Assembly: GCF_017980685.1 (NCBI RefSeq)
Contig: NZ_JACXXO010000005.1
Location: 62,001 to 126,000 of the forward strand
Origin: Pseudomonas iridis
GTDB taxonomy: Bacteria; Pseudomonadota; Gammaproteobacteria; Pseudomonadales; Pseudomonadaceae
Direction: 5' to 3'
DNA: 64,000 nucleotides
Under the pieces are notes generated by a model. That model saw only the letters and a list, made by a program, of their open reading frames with translations. It had not been told where the DNA came from and did not search any database. Below, piece by piece: positions 27,972 through 38,458 of the stretch (position 1 is the stretch's first letter; each line of letters opens with the position of its first letter). A program made the position numbers and the translations under genes.

Positions 27972-28916
27972 TCATTCGTCTCCCGGCGCCAGCAGCAGAT
28001 TGGGCGCCAGCAGCAGATTGGGCGCCAGACGCTGATAGCCGTCCTGCGCCAGACGCATGTCCAGAAGCAAACTGCTCAGATCGGCCGACAACGCCTCGGC
28101 GTCGGCATCGTTCTCCAGATAGAGCAATTTCAAATAGCTGTTGCAGCCCGGACAGACTTCGGCGCGCAGTGGCGCCTGATTGGCGGCGTGGCGGTCGTCC
28201 TCAAAACTCAGGTAGTCCAGGCCTTTGCTCGACTCGCAATACACGCATTTGACCCTCACCACGTGCCATTCACAGGCGCACAGCGAACACACCAGATAGC
28301 GCAAGCCGTTGTGTTTGCCGCGATGGCGAACCACGCCGATCATGGCCGGTGAACCGCAGGCCGGGCATTGGCTGAGGCTGTCGCCGGGTTTGAGTTGCAG
28401 GTTGGCCGCGCTGAGCAGCCAGTGGCTCCACGCCGCTTGCAACGCCGCGCCAAGAAATGGCACCAGTTGCGCCGGCACCATGGAATATTGACCGCTGACC
28501 AGCGCCACCGCCCAACTGCGCAATTGCCCGGAGTCGGCGTTACGCAGCAGGGTGATTGCATCGATCACGGCCGGTTGCGCCGGGGGTGCGTAGCGTTGCA
28601 GCAGAGCCGCAAGCCAGGCTTGCCAGTCATCTTCGCGGATCAATGTATCGGCGCCGAACGGCGGCAAACCGTGTTGCTGGCACAGGGCAAGCCGTTGCTG
28701 ATCGACTGGCCCGGTCGACGGCGGATCATCCAGCACTTGCTGCTGAGCCCGGCACAAACCGGCGATCAGGCGCAGATACTCGGCCAACGGGTGGCCTTCG
28801 GCCAATCGCTCCAGGCGTTCGGCGCGCAAGGTAAAAAGGTTGTGCGGTGGCAGGTGCAGAAACGGCGGCGAACTGGCCGCCGCTTCGATTTCTCCGGGTT
28901 CAAGAATGCTTGGCAA
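27972..28916 (-). CDS. fdhE: Formate dehydrogenase accessory protein FdhE
   Basis: This 314-aa cytoplasmic protein has the rubredoxin-like zinc/iron Cys pairs CPACGS, CSLCAC, CVYC and CPGC (residues about 180-270). The N-terminus has LFTLRAERLERLAEGHPLAEYL. FdhE is needed for assembly of respiratory formate dehydrogenase. The C-terminus carries a near-perfect 6-residue duplication (LLLAPN twice, then LLLAPG), from an 18-nt tandem repeat at 27985-28026 that extends the normal end. It lies between fdnI and selA. Confidence 0.94.
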   Translation of the reverse strand: MPSILEPGEIEAAASSPPFLHLPPHNLFTLRAERLERLAEGHPLAEYLRLIAGLCRAQQQVLDDPPSTGPVDQQRLALCQQHGLPPFGADTLIREDDWQAWLAALLQRYAPPAQPAVIDAITLLRNADSGQLRSWAVALVSGQYSMVPAQLVPFLGAALQAAWSHWLLSAANLQLKPGDSLSQCPACGSPAMIGVVRHRGKHNGLRYLVCSLCACEWHVVRVKCVYCESSKGLDYLSFEDDRHAANQAPLRAEVCPGCNSYLKLLYLENDADAEALSADLSSLLLDMRLAQDGYQRLAPNLLLAPNLLLAPGDE

Positions 28917-28919
28917 AGG

Positions 28920-29585
28920 TCAGCCCTTTTTGGTGATCGGTCGCTCCGGCACGTCGGGATGACGCTCGTCGCGGGTCACCTCGCGATACCAGAGTTCATG
29001 GTGTTTCTTCGCCCATGCGCGGCTTACCCAGCCGTGCATCATTGCGTCCACCGAGCCCTTGATCCACAGCCCGGCGTAGATGTGAATGATGATGCTCAGC
29101 ACCAGAATGAAACCGGCCAGTGCATGCAGCAGCATTGACCAGCGGATCACGGTGATGCCGAAATACGCACTGAACCAGGCGCGCCAGATCACCAGCCCGG
29201 TGAACAGCAACGCGAGCATGCACAGCAGTAAAGTCCAGAACAGCAGCTTTTGCCCTGCGTTGTACTTGCCCACCGGCGGCACGCTTTCTTCGTCGTTGAC
29301 CATCACCCGATTGATCCGCCGCAGCCACCGCCGGTCATTGGCGATGAAGAAATTGCTGCGCCAGAAGCTGAACACCAGGCCAAGGAACAACACGAACATG
29401 GCGATGCCCATGTACGGATGCAGAATCCGCGTCCACGGTCCACCGCCGAACAGATGGGTCAGCCAGAACATCGATGGATGAAACAGCGCCAGCCCCGACA
29501 GCCCGGCCATGAAAAACAGAATCGCCACCAGCCAGTGATTGGTGCGCTGGTTGGCGGTGTAACGCAGGATCGTCTTGTTGCTCAT
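28920..29585 (-). CDS. fdnI: Formate dehydrogenase-N gamma subunit (cytochrome b556)
   Basis: This 221-aa protein has four membrane helices. Haem-ligand histidines lie in [22 protein letters not shown] and in the later [20 protein letters not shown]. It takes electrons from the beta subunit to quinone. The start overlaps the beta-subunit stop by ATGA, and the fdhE start follows 4 nt after its stop. Length and motifs match FdnI/FdoI. Confidence 0.95.
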   Translation of the reverse strand: MSNKTILRYTANQRTNHWLVAILFFMAGLSGLALFHPSMFWLTHLFGGGPWTRILHPYMGIAMFVLFLGLVFSFWRSNFFIANDRRWLRRINRVMVNDEESVPPVGKYNAGQKLLFWTLLLCMLALLFTGLVIWRAWFSAYFGITVIRWSMLLHALAGFILVLSIIIHIYAGLWIKGSVDAMMHGWVSRAWAKKHHELWYREVTRDERHPDVPERPITKKG

Positions 29586-30517
29586 GGCCGGTCCTCCCCG
29601 CGTGGGTCGAAGGTATGCACCGCCGGATCAACGACATGCACCGAGGTGTCGGGCGTGGTCGGATGTTCATCCTCTTCAACCCGGTTCGGGCCGATGCGCA
29701 CGTAGTGGAAGAACCCGGCCAGCACTGCCGCAGCCATTGCCAGCAGGCCCAGCGGTTTGCTGATGCCTTTCCACAAGCCCACCAGCGGACTGATGGTTGG
29801 CACGTCGGGCAGACCGGCGTAAATCCTCGGCGTGTCGGCGTGGTGCAGCACGTACATGACGTGAGTGCCGCCGACGCCGGCCGGATCATACAAACCGGCG
29901 TTCTCGAAGCCACGGCTTTTCAGGTCGACGATGCGTTCGGCGGCGTGTTCCTTCATGTCTTCCTTGGTGCCGAAGACGATGGCGCCGGTCGGGCAGGTTT
30001 TCACACAGGCAGGCTCCAGGCCGACCGCGACTCGATCCGAGCACAGGGTGCACTTGTACGCCTTGTGATCTTTTTGCGAGATACGCGGAATGTTGAACGG
30101 GCACCCGGTGATGCAATAACCGCAACCGATGCAGTGATCCTGATCGAAGTCGACGATGCCGTTGGCGTGCTTGATGATCGCACCGGGGCTCGGACACGCC
30201 GTCAGGCACCCCGGCTCGGCGCAGTGCATGCAGCCGTCCTTGCGGATCAGCCATTCGAGGTTACCGGCGTCGGTTTCGTGCTCGGTGAAGCGCATCAGCG
30301 TCCAGGATTCTGCGCTCAGATCCTGCGGGTTGTCGTAGGTGCCGTGGTTGTGGCCGACCTCGTCGCGCAGTTCGTTCCATTCCGAACAGGCGACCTGGCA
30401 AGCCTTGCAGCCGATGCATTTGGTGGTGTCGATCAGCTTGGCCACCGCCTCCTGATTCCTCACCGAGGGCGGCACCGTGGTGGTGGCCGAGCGGGCAATG
30501 ATGTCTTGGCTGGCCAT
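29582..30517 (-). CDS. fdnH: Formate dehydrogenase-N beta subunit (iron-sulfur)
   Basis: This 311-aa protein has four [4Fe-4S] binding groups: [41 protein letters not shown] and [18 protein letters not shown]-terminal membrane anchor ([19 protein letters not shown], residues about 255-275) follows. It carries electrons from FdnG to FdnI. It starts 14 nt after the fdnG stop. Confidence 0.96.
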   Translation of the reverse strand: MASQDIIARSATTTVPPSVRNQEAVAKLIDTTKCIGCKACQVACSEWNELRDEVGHNHGTYDNPQDLSAESWTLMRFTEHETDAGNLEWLIRKDGCMHCAEPGCLTACPSPGAIIKHANGIVDFDQDHCIGCGYCITGCPFNIPRISQKDHKAYKCTLCSDRVAVGLEPACVKTCPTGAIVFGTKEDMKEHAAERIVDLKSRGFENAGLYDPAGVGGTHVMYVLHHADTPRIYAGLPDVPTISPLVGLWKGISKPLGLLAMAAAVLAGFFHYVRIGPNRVEEDEHPTTPDTSVHVVDPAVHTFDPRGEDRP

Positions 30518-30531
30518 TTAAAGATTCTCCA

Positions 30532-33500
30532 TCAGAGCTTCTCCACGTTGACCAGGAATGACTTGGATTCCGGGGTCTGTGTGTTGCCATCGCCGAGGAA
30601 CGGCACCAGGGTGTTGGTCAGGTAACCGTGACGCGTCAGGCCGGTAAAACCCCAGTGCAACGGGATACCGATCTGATGCACGACCTGGCCGTTGACCTGC
30701 AGCGGCCGGATCCTTTTAGTCACTACCGCGACCGCTTCAATGAATCCGCGTTTGCAACTGACCCGCACTCGATCACCTGCAGCGATGCCCTTCTCTTTCG
30801 CCAGCACCTCACCAATTTCGACGAACTGCTCAGGCTGGGCAATCGCGTTCAACTTGCAGTGCTTGCTCCAGAAGTGGAAATGCTCGGTCAACCGATAGCT
30901 GGTGCCGGCGTACGGGAAGTCCTTGGCTTCGCCGAGGGTTTCCCAGACCGAATCGAAGATCCGCGCTGCCGGGTTGCTGGTGGCCTGTTTGTTTTGCGGG
31001 TGCAGCGGGTTGATGCCGATGGGGGTTTCGAACGGCTCGTAATGCTCGGGGAATGGCCCTTCGTTCATCTTGTCGACGGCGAAGAATCGCGCCACGCCTT
31101 CCGGGTTCATGATGAACGGATTCATCCCGGCTTCCGGCGGCACGTCGGCCTTGTAGTCCGGCACATCGGTGCCGGTCCAGACTTTGCCGTTCCACCAGAC
31201 CAGACGCTTTTTCGGGTCCCACGGTTTGCCCGCAACGTCTGCGGAAGCGCGGTTGTAGAGAATCCGCCGATTGGCCGGCCAGGCCCAGGCCCATCCCTGA
31301 TGCTGATGCATGCCATACGGGTCAGCATTGTCGCGGCGGGCCATCTGATTACCGGCCTCGGTCCAGCTGCCAGCGAAAATCCAGCAGCCGGACGCGGTGC
31401 TGCCGTCGTCCTTGAGCAAGCCGAACCCGGCCAGTTGCGTGCCAGCCTTGACCGTTGCGCCGCTGGCATCGGTGAAGTCTGTAACGGCGCTGCCGTTGAT
31501 CTCTTTGGCAAGTTCTTCCGGAGACGGCTCGTCGGCGATCTTGTACGGCCACGTCAGTTTCAGCAGTGGGTCGGGAAACGTGCCGCCCTCGGCCTGATAA
31601 CGCTTGCGCAGGCGCAGGAACAGTTCACTGATGATGCGGATGTCGGTCTGCGCTTCGCCCGGGCCATCGGCGCCCTTCCAGTGCCATTGCAGCCAGCGGC
31701 TGCTGTTGACCAGCGAGCCGTCCTCTTCGGCGAAACAGGTGGTCGGCAGGCGAATGACTTCAGTCTGGATCTCTGCGCTTTTGACGTCGTTGTACGGTCC
31801 GACGTTGTGCCAGAACTCCGACGTTTCGGTGGCCAGCGGGTCCATCACCACCAGCCATTTGAGTTTGGCCAGCGCGCCCATCACGCGGTTCTTGTCAGGC
31901 AACGCGGCGATGGGATTAAAGCCCTGGCAGAAGTAGCCGTTGACCTTGCCCTGGCTCATCAGGTCGAACATCTTCAACACGTCGTAGTTGGGGATGTCGA
32001 GTTTCGGCAGATGGTCGTAGAGCCAATTGTTCTCGGCCGTGGCGTGGGCGCCGTACCACGACTTCATCAGGCTGACGTGAAATTTGCTGTAGTTCTGCCA
32101 ATACGAGAGTTGCCCCGGCCGCAACGGTACTTGCGTACGTTTGTGGATGTAGGTGGCGTAATCCTGCTCGGTGTCGGTGCCCAATGACAGATAGCCCGGC
32201 AACGCATTGGAGAGCAATCCGAGGTCGGTCAGGCCCTGAATGTTCGAGTGCCCGCGCAAGGCATTCACCCCGCCGCCCGGCATGCCGACATTGCCCAGCA
32301 ACAGTTGCACCATCGCCGCACTGCGGATGATTTGCGCGCCGATCGAATGTTGAGTCCAGCCGAGCGCGTAGAGAATCGTCATGGTCTTGCCCGGTATCGA
32401 GCACGTGGCGATTTCGTCCCAGATTTTCTGCATGGCATCGACCGGCATCCCGCAGATCTGGCTTGCGAGGTCGATGGTGTAGCGGCTGTAATGCTGCTTC
32501 ATCAGCTGATAGACGCAGCGCGGGTCTTGCAGGGTCGGGTCGACTCGGACGAAGCCGTCCTCGCCCATTTCGTAACCCCAACCGGATTTGTCGGTATAGC
32601 TGCGCTTGGCCACGTCGTAGCCACTGAAGATGCCGTCCTCGAAGCCATAACCGGCTTTGACGATGAACGACACATCGGTGTAGTTGCGCACGTATTCGTG
32701 CTGGATCTTGTCCTCGGTCAGCAGGTAATTGATCAACCCGCCCATGAAGGCGATGTCGGTACCGGTGCGAATCGGCGCGTAGTAGTCGGCCACCGAAGCG
32801 GTCCGGGTAAAACGCGGATCGACCACGATCAGCCGCGCGGCGTTGTGCGCCTTGGCCTCGGTCACCCATTTGAAGCCGCATGGATGCGCTTCTGCTGCGT
32901 TGCCGCCCATCACCAGGATCAGATTCGCGTTAGCGATATCGGTCCAGGTATTGGTCATGGCACCACGGCCGTACGTCGGGGCAAGACTTGCCACCGTCGG
33001 ACCGTGTCAGACACGCGCCTGGTTATCGAACCCCAGTAGACCGAGGCTGCGAATCACTTTCTGGGTGATGTAGCCGGCTTCGTTGGACGCCGCCGAGGCC
33101 GCGAGGAGACCGGTGGTCAGCCAGCGATTCACCGTTTGCCCCTGCTCATTCTTCTCGATGAAGTTGGCATCGCGGTCGATTTTCATCAGGTCGACAATGC
33201 GATCCAGCGCTTCATCCCAACTGATCCGCGTCCATTCGCTGCTGCCAGGTTTGCGCGTCTGCGGATACAGCAAACGGCCCGGGCTATGAATGAAGTCCAG
33301 CAGGCCAGCGCCTTTTGGACAGAGGGTGCCACGGTTGACCGGGTGGTCGGAGTCGCCCTCGATGTGGATGATATTTTGCGCGACATTCTTCCCGGCATCG
33401 CCCTGGCTGTACATGATCAAGCCGCAGCCGACCGAGCAATACGGGCAGGTGTTGCGGGTTTCATGGGTGTGGGCAAGCTTGAAGTGACGCACCTGCTCGG

Positions 33501-33597
33501 CGAAGGCAGGCGTCGGGGCCATGCCCAACGCGCCCAGGCTTGAGCCTGCAAGGCCGATACCGGCGACCTTGAAGAACTGACGACGGCTGAGATCCAT
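30532..33597 (-). CDS. fdnG: Formate dehydrogenase-N alpha subunit, selenocysteine-containing
   Basis: This gene encodes a 1021-aa molybdopterin enzyme if UGA at 33009-33007 is read as Sec197. The upstream part (start ATG 33597, AGGAG before it) has Tat signal SRRQFFKVAGIG and the [4Fe-4S] motif CPYCSVGCG..GTLCPKG. The downstream part continues in the same frame. The junction reads RV-Sec-HGPTVASLAP, the family's active-site context. The C-terminal domain starts around KLNAIAQPEQFVEIGEV. It oxidises formate in the periplasm. E. coli FdnG (1015 aa, Sec196) is nearly the same length. Confidence 0.96.
32978..32995 (-). promoter_or_regulatory. Bacterial SECIS hairpin in fdnG
   Basis: On the coding strand GGTGGCAAGTCTTGCCCC begins 12 nt after the UGA. 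It folds as GG..CC, a bulged U, GGCA/UGCC, and loop AGUCU. The bulged U and the GU in the loop are the features SelB recognises in the E. coli fdnG/fdhF elements, at the same spacing. Confidence 0.85.
33007..33009 (-). other. UGA codon read as selenocysteine
   Basis: In-frame UGA in fdnG, between QAR-V and HGPTVASLAP. The reading frame before and after is the same (305 codons apart), and the conserved active-site Sec is expected exactly here. Confidence 0.93.
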
Positions 33598-33929
33598 CGT
33601 GCACTCCTGATCAGGTGGAACCCGGTACTGATGCCGGGCTTTATCTGGACAAACACGGTTGCGGCAACGGGTGCCCGCTTTTTCACTGTAGACAATGACC
33701 ACACAGACTGTGTGAAAACCGACCGTCGGCCGTTTGTCGGGGCTCTCCCTGACAACTTCAATTCCCTGTGGGAGCTGGCTTGCCAGCGATGACGTCGGCA
33801 CATCCAACAATGAAGGTGACTGATCCACCGCTATCGCTGGCAAGCCAGCTCCCACAGGTTTTGTGTGCTCCCACAAGGTCATGGGCTTATCATGTCCGGC
33901 AGAACTCACCCGCCTTCACGAGACCGCGC
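33598..33929. promoter_or_regulatory. fdn upstream region with CACACAG palindrome and REP pair
   Basis: The 332-bp gap between divergent fdnG and the PatB-type gene holds a perfect 15-bp palindrome CACACAG-A-CTGTGTG (33700-33714), about 105 bp before the fdnG start. It also holds a REPIN: CTGTGGGAGCTGGCTTGCC (33768-33786) and its inverted copy ending at 33859. The palindrome is a candidate operator for the fdn-sel operon. No clear FNR box was found. Confidence 0.5.
33768..33859. repeat. REPIN (GTGGGAGC family)
   Basis: Two REP sequences in inverted orientation, GTGGGAGCTGGCTTGCCAGC and its complement, about 50 bp apart. The same family occurs at 22029-22525, 44942-45034 and 56090-56357. Confidence 0.9.
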
Positions 33930-35084
33930 ATGACTTTCGATTTTGATCAGGTATTCGACCGCCACAACACGGGCAGCACCAAGTGGAGCCGCTATTCGGC
34001 CGACGTGTTGCCGATGTGGGTCGCTGATATGGATTTCGCCGCGCCGCCGGTGGTCATCGAGGCGCTGCAACAGCGCCTGCTGCACCCGCTGGTGGGTTAC
34101 AGCGTCGCACAGGACAACCTGCGTGAAGCCATCGTTGCCGACCTCTGGAACAAGTTCGCCTGGAAAGTCCAACCGCAAGAATTAATCTTCCTGCCGGGCG
34201 TTGAATCCGGTTTCAACATGGCGCTCAAGGCGCTGGTGCAGCCGCAGCAGAATGTCGTGGTGCAAGTGCCGAACTACCCGCCACTGCGCCATGCGCCGGC
34301 TCATTGGGGTTTGAACAAGGTTGAGCTGGAATTCGTGCCGCAGGCTGACGGCACCTACGCCACGCCGCTGGACACTTTGCGTGATTCGCTGAACGGTGGC
34401 GGCGCGCTGCTGTTGAGTAACCCGCACAACCCGATCGGCAAAGTGTTCGGCCGCGATGAGCTGCAAGCGGTGGCGAACACCTGCGTGGCGCAGGACGCAT
34501 GGATCATCTCCGACGAAATCCATGCCGAGCTGTGCTTCGATGGCCGCGTGCACATTCCGACCGCATCGCTGAGCCCGGAAATCGCCCAGCGCACGATCAC
34601 CCTGATGTCGGCGAGCAAGGCGTACAACATCGCCGGTCTCAAGACCTCGTTCATGATCATCCAGGACGCCGCCCTGCGCGAACGCGTCAATCACGCCCGT
34701 TGCGGCATGGTCGACAGCGTCAATCCGTTGGGCATGGAAGCCACCCGCGTCGCTTACAGCGAAGGTGGACCATGGCTTGCCGAGTTGAAAACCTACTTGC
34801 AGGCCAACCGTGATTATCTGGTTGAAGCGGTGAACAACCGTCTGCCGGGCGTGACCATCAATGTGCCGCAGGGGACTTATCTGGCCTGGCTCGATTGCTC
34901 GGCACTGGATCTGGAAAACCCTCAGCAGTTCTTCCTTGAACAGGCCAAGGTAGGTTTGAGCGCCGGGCTGGACTTTGGCGATCAGAATCAGCAATTCGTG
35001 CGGCTGAACTTCGGCTGCCCGCGGTCGTTGCTGGAGGAAGGGATTGCGCGGATGGAGCGGGCCTTGGCTGATCGCTGTGTCTGA
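33930..35084 (+). CDS. PatB/MalY-type PLP aminotransferase-fold C-S lyase
   Basis: This 384-aa fold-type-I PLP enzyme has PLP Lys in MSASKAYNIAGLKTSF (residues about 225-242), aspartate in DEIHAELCF and the typical N-terminus DFDQVFDRHNTGSTKWSRY..LPMWVADMDFAAPP. The MalY/PatB group cleaves cystathionine or cysteine S-conjugates. The start at ATG 33930 fixes the conserved N-terminus; the upstream open frame is REP DNA. It is divergent from fdnG and appears monocistronic. Confidence 0.87.
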   Translation: MTFDFDQVFDRHNTGSTKWSRYSADVLPMWVADMDFAAPPVVIEALQQRLLHPLVGYSVAQDNLREAIVADLWNKFAWKVQPQELIFLPGVESGFNMALKALVQPQQNVVVQVPNYPPLRHAPAHWGLNKVELEFVPQADGTYATPLDTLRDSLNGGGALLLSNPHNPIGKVFGRDELQAVANTCVAQDAWIISDEIHAELCFDGRVHIPTASLSPEIAQRTITLMSASKAYNIAGLKTSFMIIQDAALRERVNHARCGMVDSVNPLGMEATRVAYSEGGPWLAELKTYLQANRDYLVEAVNNRLPGVTINVPQGTYLAWLDCSALDLENPQQFFLEQAKVGLSAGLDFGDQNQQFVRLNFGCPRSLLEEGIARMERALADRCV

Positions 35085-35251
35085 TGACTTTCTGCCTGTT
35101 CTCATTGAAACGTCGTCGCCTTAATCGCGAATGATGCTAAAGAACTGGTATTTCTGACAGTTGGCACCGGCGTGTAACTATCGAACCATGGGGCCTGAGA
35201 CGTTGCGGTTTCCCCGCGACGTAACTTGCATCCCATGATCGAGGCGCCCTC

Positions 35252-35773
35252 ATGACTAAAAATTGCATTCTGAATGGTGATTTCAGTAGCGGTGATTTCA
35301 AACACTGGAAACCCGATGCCTACAATACACCGATGTCGGTCGAACTCCTTGACTTCAATTACGTTGCGCGAATGACCGGTGGCAGAAGTACCGGGCAATA
35401 TTTGGCCAGCGATACATTTGAAATCGCCCCCGGAATGTTCAGGTTCAGCTTTGAAGTGCAGGCGCCCGAGTCAACACCTTTGGAGGACACTGCGAACTGT
35501 CGCTTCCATATCGACAACCGCGAAAAGGCCGACAACCCGCTGATTCATTCATTCGTGACGCATACGGTCTGGGCAACTCACAGCGCTGGCGAGGAATCTG
35601 AAGTCTGGACCGGGACGGTCTACGTTGACGCGCAAAAGAAACAGGTCACCGTGGAAGGCGAACTTCCAGAGGGTTTCACCCGGGCAGACGTTCACTTCGG
35701 TTTTCCAAGTGATCCATTCGGCAACAAAGGGCCTTGCTTGCTCAGCAACGTGCAGTTTGTGATGCTCGAGTAG
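35252..35773 (+). CDS. Hypothetical protein, carbohydrate-binding-module-like beta fold
   Basis: This 173-aa protein has no signal peptide. It opens with NCILNGDFSSGDFKHWKPDAY, which resembles the 'NGDFE.G.F.GW' opening of CBM/discoidin-type jelly rolls. Later strands (FRFSFEVQAP, VTVEGELPEGFTRADVHFGF) are beta-rich and end in PCLLSNVQFVMLE. GAGG lies about 8 nt before ATG 35252. The function is unknown; ligand binding is inference. Confidence 0.6.
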   Translation: MTKNCILNGDFSSGDFKHWKPDAYNTPMSVELLDFNYVARMTGGRSTGQYLASDTFEIAPGMFRFSFEVQAPESTPLEDTANCRFHIDNREKADNPLIHSFVTHTVWATHSAGEESEVWTGTVYVDAQKKQVTVEGELPEGFTRADVHFGFPSDPFGNKGPCLLSNVQFVMLE

Positions 35774-35874
35774 AGGCTCTGGCGGGCCTGTGTTTGTGCT
35801 GATCCGGGTCGCGAGTGGACGGTTTACGGGCTATGATGGCGCCCCGCTCTCGCCCTGCCATGCCAGTCGACTCC

Positions 35875-36654
35875 ATGCCTTTCGAACTCAGTGTTGATCT
35901 CACTACCCTGGCCATTCTGGCCGTTGTCGCTTTCGTTGCCGGTTTTATCGATGCCATCGCCGGCGGTGGCGGTCTGTTGACCACGCCCGCGCTGCTGACC
36001 GCTGGCCTGCCGCCGCATCTGGTACTGGGCACCAATAAGCTGAGTTCAACCTTCGGTTCGGCGACGGCCAGTTTCACGTTCTACCGGCGCAAGCTGTTTC
36101 ATCCTCGCCAGTGGATGCACGCGATTGTCGGCACCCTGGTCGGTGCGTTGACCGGCGCCGTCGTCGCCCATTACCTGCCAGCAGAATGGCTGAACAAAAT
36201 GCTCCCGGTGATCGTCTTCGCCTGTGGCCTGTATCTGCTGTTCGGCGGCACGCCAAAAGCGCCGCTGGACAGCAACGCGCCGATCAAGAAGAAATGGCAA
36301 TCGACCCAGGGCTTCAGCCTCGGTTTCTACGACGGCGTGGCCGGTCCCGGTACAGGTGCATTCTGGACGGTGAGCAGTTTGCTGCTGTACCCGATCGACC
36401 TGGTCAAGGCCAGCGGCGTGGCGCGCAGCATGAACTTCGTCAGCAACATTGCGGCGCTGTCGGTGTTCGTGTTTTCCGGGCAAGTGGACTGGATCATCGG
36501 CCTGAGCATGGGCCTGTCGGTGATGGTCGGCGCTTTCTTTGGTGCGCGCACCGCGATCAGCGGTGGCGCCAAGTTCATTCGGCCGGTGTTCATCACCGTG
36601 GTGCTGGGATTGACCGTGCGCCTAGCCTGGCAGCACTGGTTCAGCGTGGCCTAA
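35875..36654 (+). CDS. TSUP (TauE/YfcA) family permease
   Basis: This is an inner-membrane protein of about 259 aa with eight helices. The family half-repeats are [39 protein letters not shown] and [23 protein letters not shown]. YfcA-like members export sulfur or organic anions; the substrate is unknown. Start choices are ATG 35875 or 35860, neither with a good ribosome site; I use 35875 because the membrane segment starts soon after. It converges with nudC, overlapping its 3' end by 33 bp. Confidence 0.82.
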   Translation: MPFELSVDLTTLAILAVVAFVAGFIDAIAGGGGLLTTPALLTAGLPPHLVLGTNKLSSTFGSATASFTFYRRKLFHPRQWMHAIVGTLVGALTGAVVAHYLPAEWLNKMLPVIVFACGLYLLFGGTPKAPLDSNAPIKKKWQSTQGFSLGFYDGVAGPGTGAFWTVSSLLLYPIDLVKASGVARSMNFVSNIAALSVFVFSGQVDWIIGLSMGLSVMVGAFFGARTAISGGAKFIRPVFITVVLGLTVRLAWQHWFSVA

Positions 36655-37452
36655 ACGCCGCGCCACATAAACGTCGATCAGATAACGTGCAATCGATTTT
36701 GACGCCGGCAATGGCGGCAGGTCGTGCACGTTGAACCACTGTGCGTCTTCGATCTCGTCTTCCTGACAAACAATTTCCCCGCCCGCGTATTCCGCGTGAA
36801 AACCCAGCATCATCGAGTGCGGGAACGGCCAGCACTGGCTACCCAGATACTGGATATTCTTCACCTCGATCTGCACTTCTTCGCGCACCTCGCGAATCAG
36901 GCAGTCTTCTGCCGACTCGCCCGGCTCGGCGAACCCCGCCAGCGTGCTGTAGACGCCAGTGACGAAGCGCGGTGAGCGTGCCAGCAAAATTTCGTCGCCA
37001 CGGGTAATCAGCACGATCATGCTCGGCGAAATCCGCGGATAACTGCGCAGATCACAGGGCCGGCAATACATCGCCCGCTCGCGCGGCACTTGCGTCATGG
37101 CTTGCCCGCAATTGCCACAGAAGCGGTGTTCACGGGCCCAGGTGCCGATCTGCGCGGCATAACCCAGCACTTTGTAGATCGTGTGATCGCCGTCGAGCAT
37201 GAACGCCCGCAGGCCCTTCCAGCTGCAACCCATGACCTCGCTGGCACTGCGCAACTCCAGCAGGTACACCGGCTCGCCATCGAGGTGGCCGATGCCATGC
37301 TCGGCCAGCACCGACAAGTCCTGACGCTTGAGCCATTCCCGCGGGAACAGCGCGCCGTTGTCGTCGAACAGAAAGCCTTCGGGGCTACGCGCCACGGCCC
37401 AGCCGCCGGGTTGATCGGTGTCCAGTACTGCAGTGGTCCAGCGAGATGTCAT
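36622..37452 (-). CDS. nudC: NADH pyrophosphatase / RNA-deNADding NudC
   Basis: This 276-aa protein has a four-Cys zinc site (CGNCG near residue 115 and CRPC 17 residues later), NudC signature SQCWPFPHS and Nudix box [21 protein letters not shown]. It cleaves NADH and removes NAD caps from RNA. I chose ATG 37452 over the GTG at 37461. It begins 5 nt after the crotonase stop codon, so the two are probably cotranscribed. Its 3' end overlaps the convergent TSUP gene. Confidence 0.93.
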   Translation of the reverse strand: MTSRWTTAVLDTDQPGGWAVARSPEGFLFDDNGALFPREWLKRQDLSVLAEHGIGHLDGEPVYLLELRSASEVMGCSWKGLRAFMLDGDHTIYKVLGYAAQIGTWAREHRFCGNCGQAMTQVPRERAMYCRPCDLRSYPRISPSMIVLITRGDEILLARSPRFVTGVYSTLAGFAEPGESAEDCLIREVREEVQIEVKNIQYLGSQCWPFPHSMMLGFHAEYAGGEIVCQEDEIEDAQWFNVHDLPPLPASKSIARYLIDVYVARRLGHAEPVLPG

Positions 37453-37457
37453 GGTTC

Positions 37458-38270
37458 TCAATCCACAAATTCGGGTTTCTGTTTGCTCATATGGGCGGCC
37501 ATGGCCACGCGCAAGTCGGTGGATTGCAACATGGCGGCGTTCCAGGTGGCAACGTATTCGAGGCCGTCGTCGATGCGATGGTCACGCATGTAGCTGATCA
37601 TTTCCTTGGTGCCGGCAATTGCGATGGGCGACTTGGACGCGATGTCGCGGGCGATGTCCAGCACACCTTCGAGCAGCGCGTCCTTGTCACTGTAAACGCG
37701 ATTGACCAGACCGATGCTGCGCGCTTCTTCAGCGCCAAAGTTGCGACCGGTGTAAGCCAGCTCACGCAGCATGCCGTCACCGATGATCCGTGGCAACCGT
37801 TGCAAAGTGCCAACATCGGCGGCCATGCCGATATCGATTTCCTTGATCGAGAATTGCGTATCTTCAGCTGCGTAACGCATGTCACAGGCGGCGATCAGAT
37901 CGATCGCGCCACCCAGGCAATAACCCTGAATCGCCGCGATGACCGGTTTGCGGCAGTTATCGACGGCGTTGAACGAGGCTTGCAGGGTCAGGATCTTTTT
38001 GCGCAGCAGGCGCGCGTTGCGGCCGACATCCTTGCCCAGTTCATTGGCGACGCCGGCGAGCATCATCAGGTCGATGCCGGAGGAAAAGTGTTTACCGTTG
38101 CCGCTGAGCACCACCACGCGCACTTCGTCGGTGTCGTCGATCCAATGGAAAATCTCGACGATCTCGCTCCAGAACGCGGCGTTCATCGAGTTGATTTTTT
38201 CCGGACGATTGATCTGCACATGGGCGATATTGTCGGCCAGTTCGACGCTGAAGGCGGTGTATTGAGACAT
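37458..38270 (-). CDS. Crotonase-family protein, dienoyl-CoA isomerase-like
   Basis: This 270-aa protein has oxyanion-hole regions SSGIDLMML and [17 protein letters not shown]. The segment [19 protein letters not shown] carries the Glu/Asp pair typical of delta3,5-delta2,4-dienoyl-CoA isomerase (ECH1), rather than the usual enoyl-CoA hydratase pattern. It probably handles odd-position double bonds in fatty-acid degradation. It is the first gene of a pair with nudC. Confidence 0.85.
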   Translation of the reverse strand: MSQYTAFSVELADNIAHVQINRPEKINSMNAAFWSEIVEIFHWIDDTDEVRVVVLSGNGKHFSSGIDLMMLAGVANELGKDVGRNARLLRKKILTLQASFNAVDNCRKPVIAAIQGYCLGGAIDLIAACDMRYAAEDTQFSIKEIDIGMAADVGTLQRLPRIIGDGMLRELAYTGRNFGAEEARSIGLVNRVYSDKDALLEGVLDIARDIASKSPIAIAGTKEMISYMRDHRIDDGLEYVATWNAAMLQSTDLRVAMAAHMSKQKPEFVD

Positions 38271-38363
38271 GGCAGTGATCCTTTACCGGGCTGAAAATGA
38301 GGCCCGAACTATAACAAGGCATCACGGTGGCGGTTCGGCCAAAAGCGGGACTGTCAGAAATAC

Positions 38364-38447
38364 ATAAACCGTGTAGGCGCGGCCGAAGGCTGCGATCTTT
38401 TAACAGCCAACGTCAAAAGATCGCAACCTTCGGCAGCTCCTAAAGGG
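38364..38447. repeat. Paired REP elements (GTAGGAGCTG family)
   Basis: GCCGAAGGCTGCGATCTTTTAA and the inverted AAAAGATCGCAACCTTCGGC, between the crotonase start region and the 3' end of the CorA-like gene. Confidence 0.8.
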
Positions 38448-38458
38448 ATTACCAACGA

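Noticed and set aside
33007..33009. Nonsense mutation making fdnG a pseudogene
   Set aside because: The stop is UGA at the conserved Sec position, followed by a SECIS hairpin, with selA, selB and selC in the same cluster.
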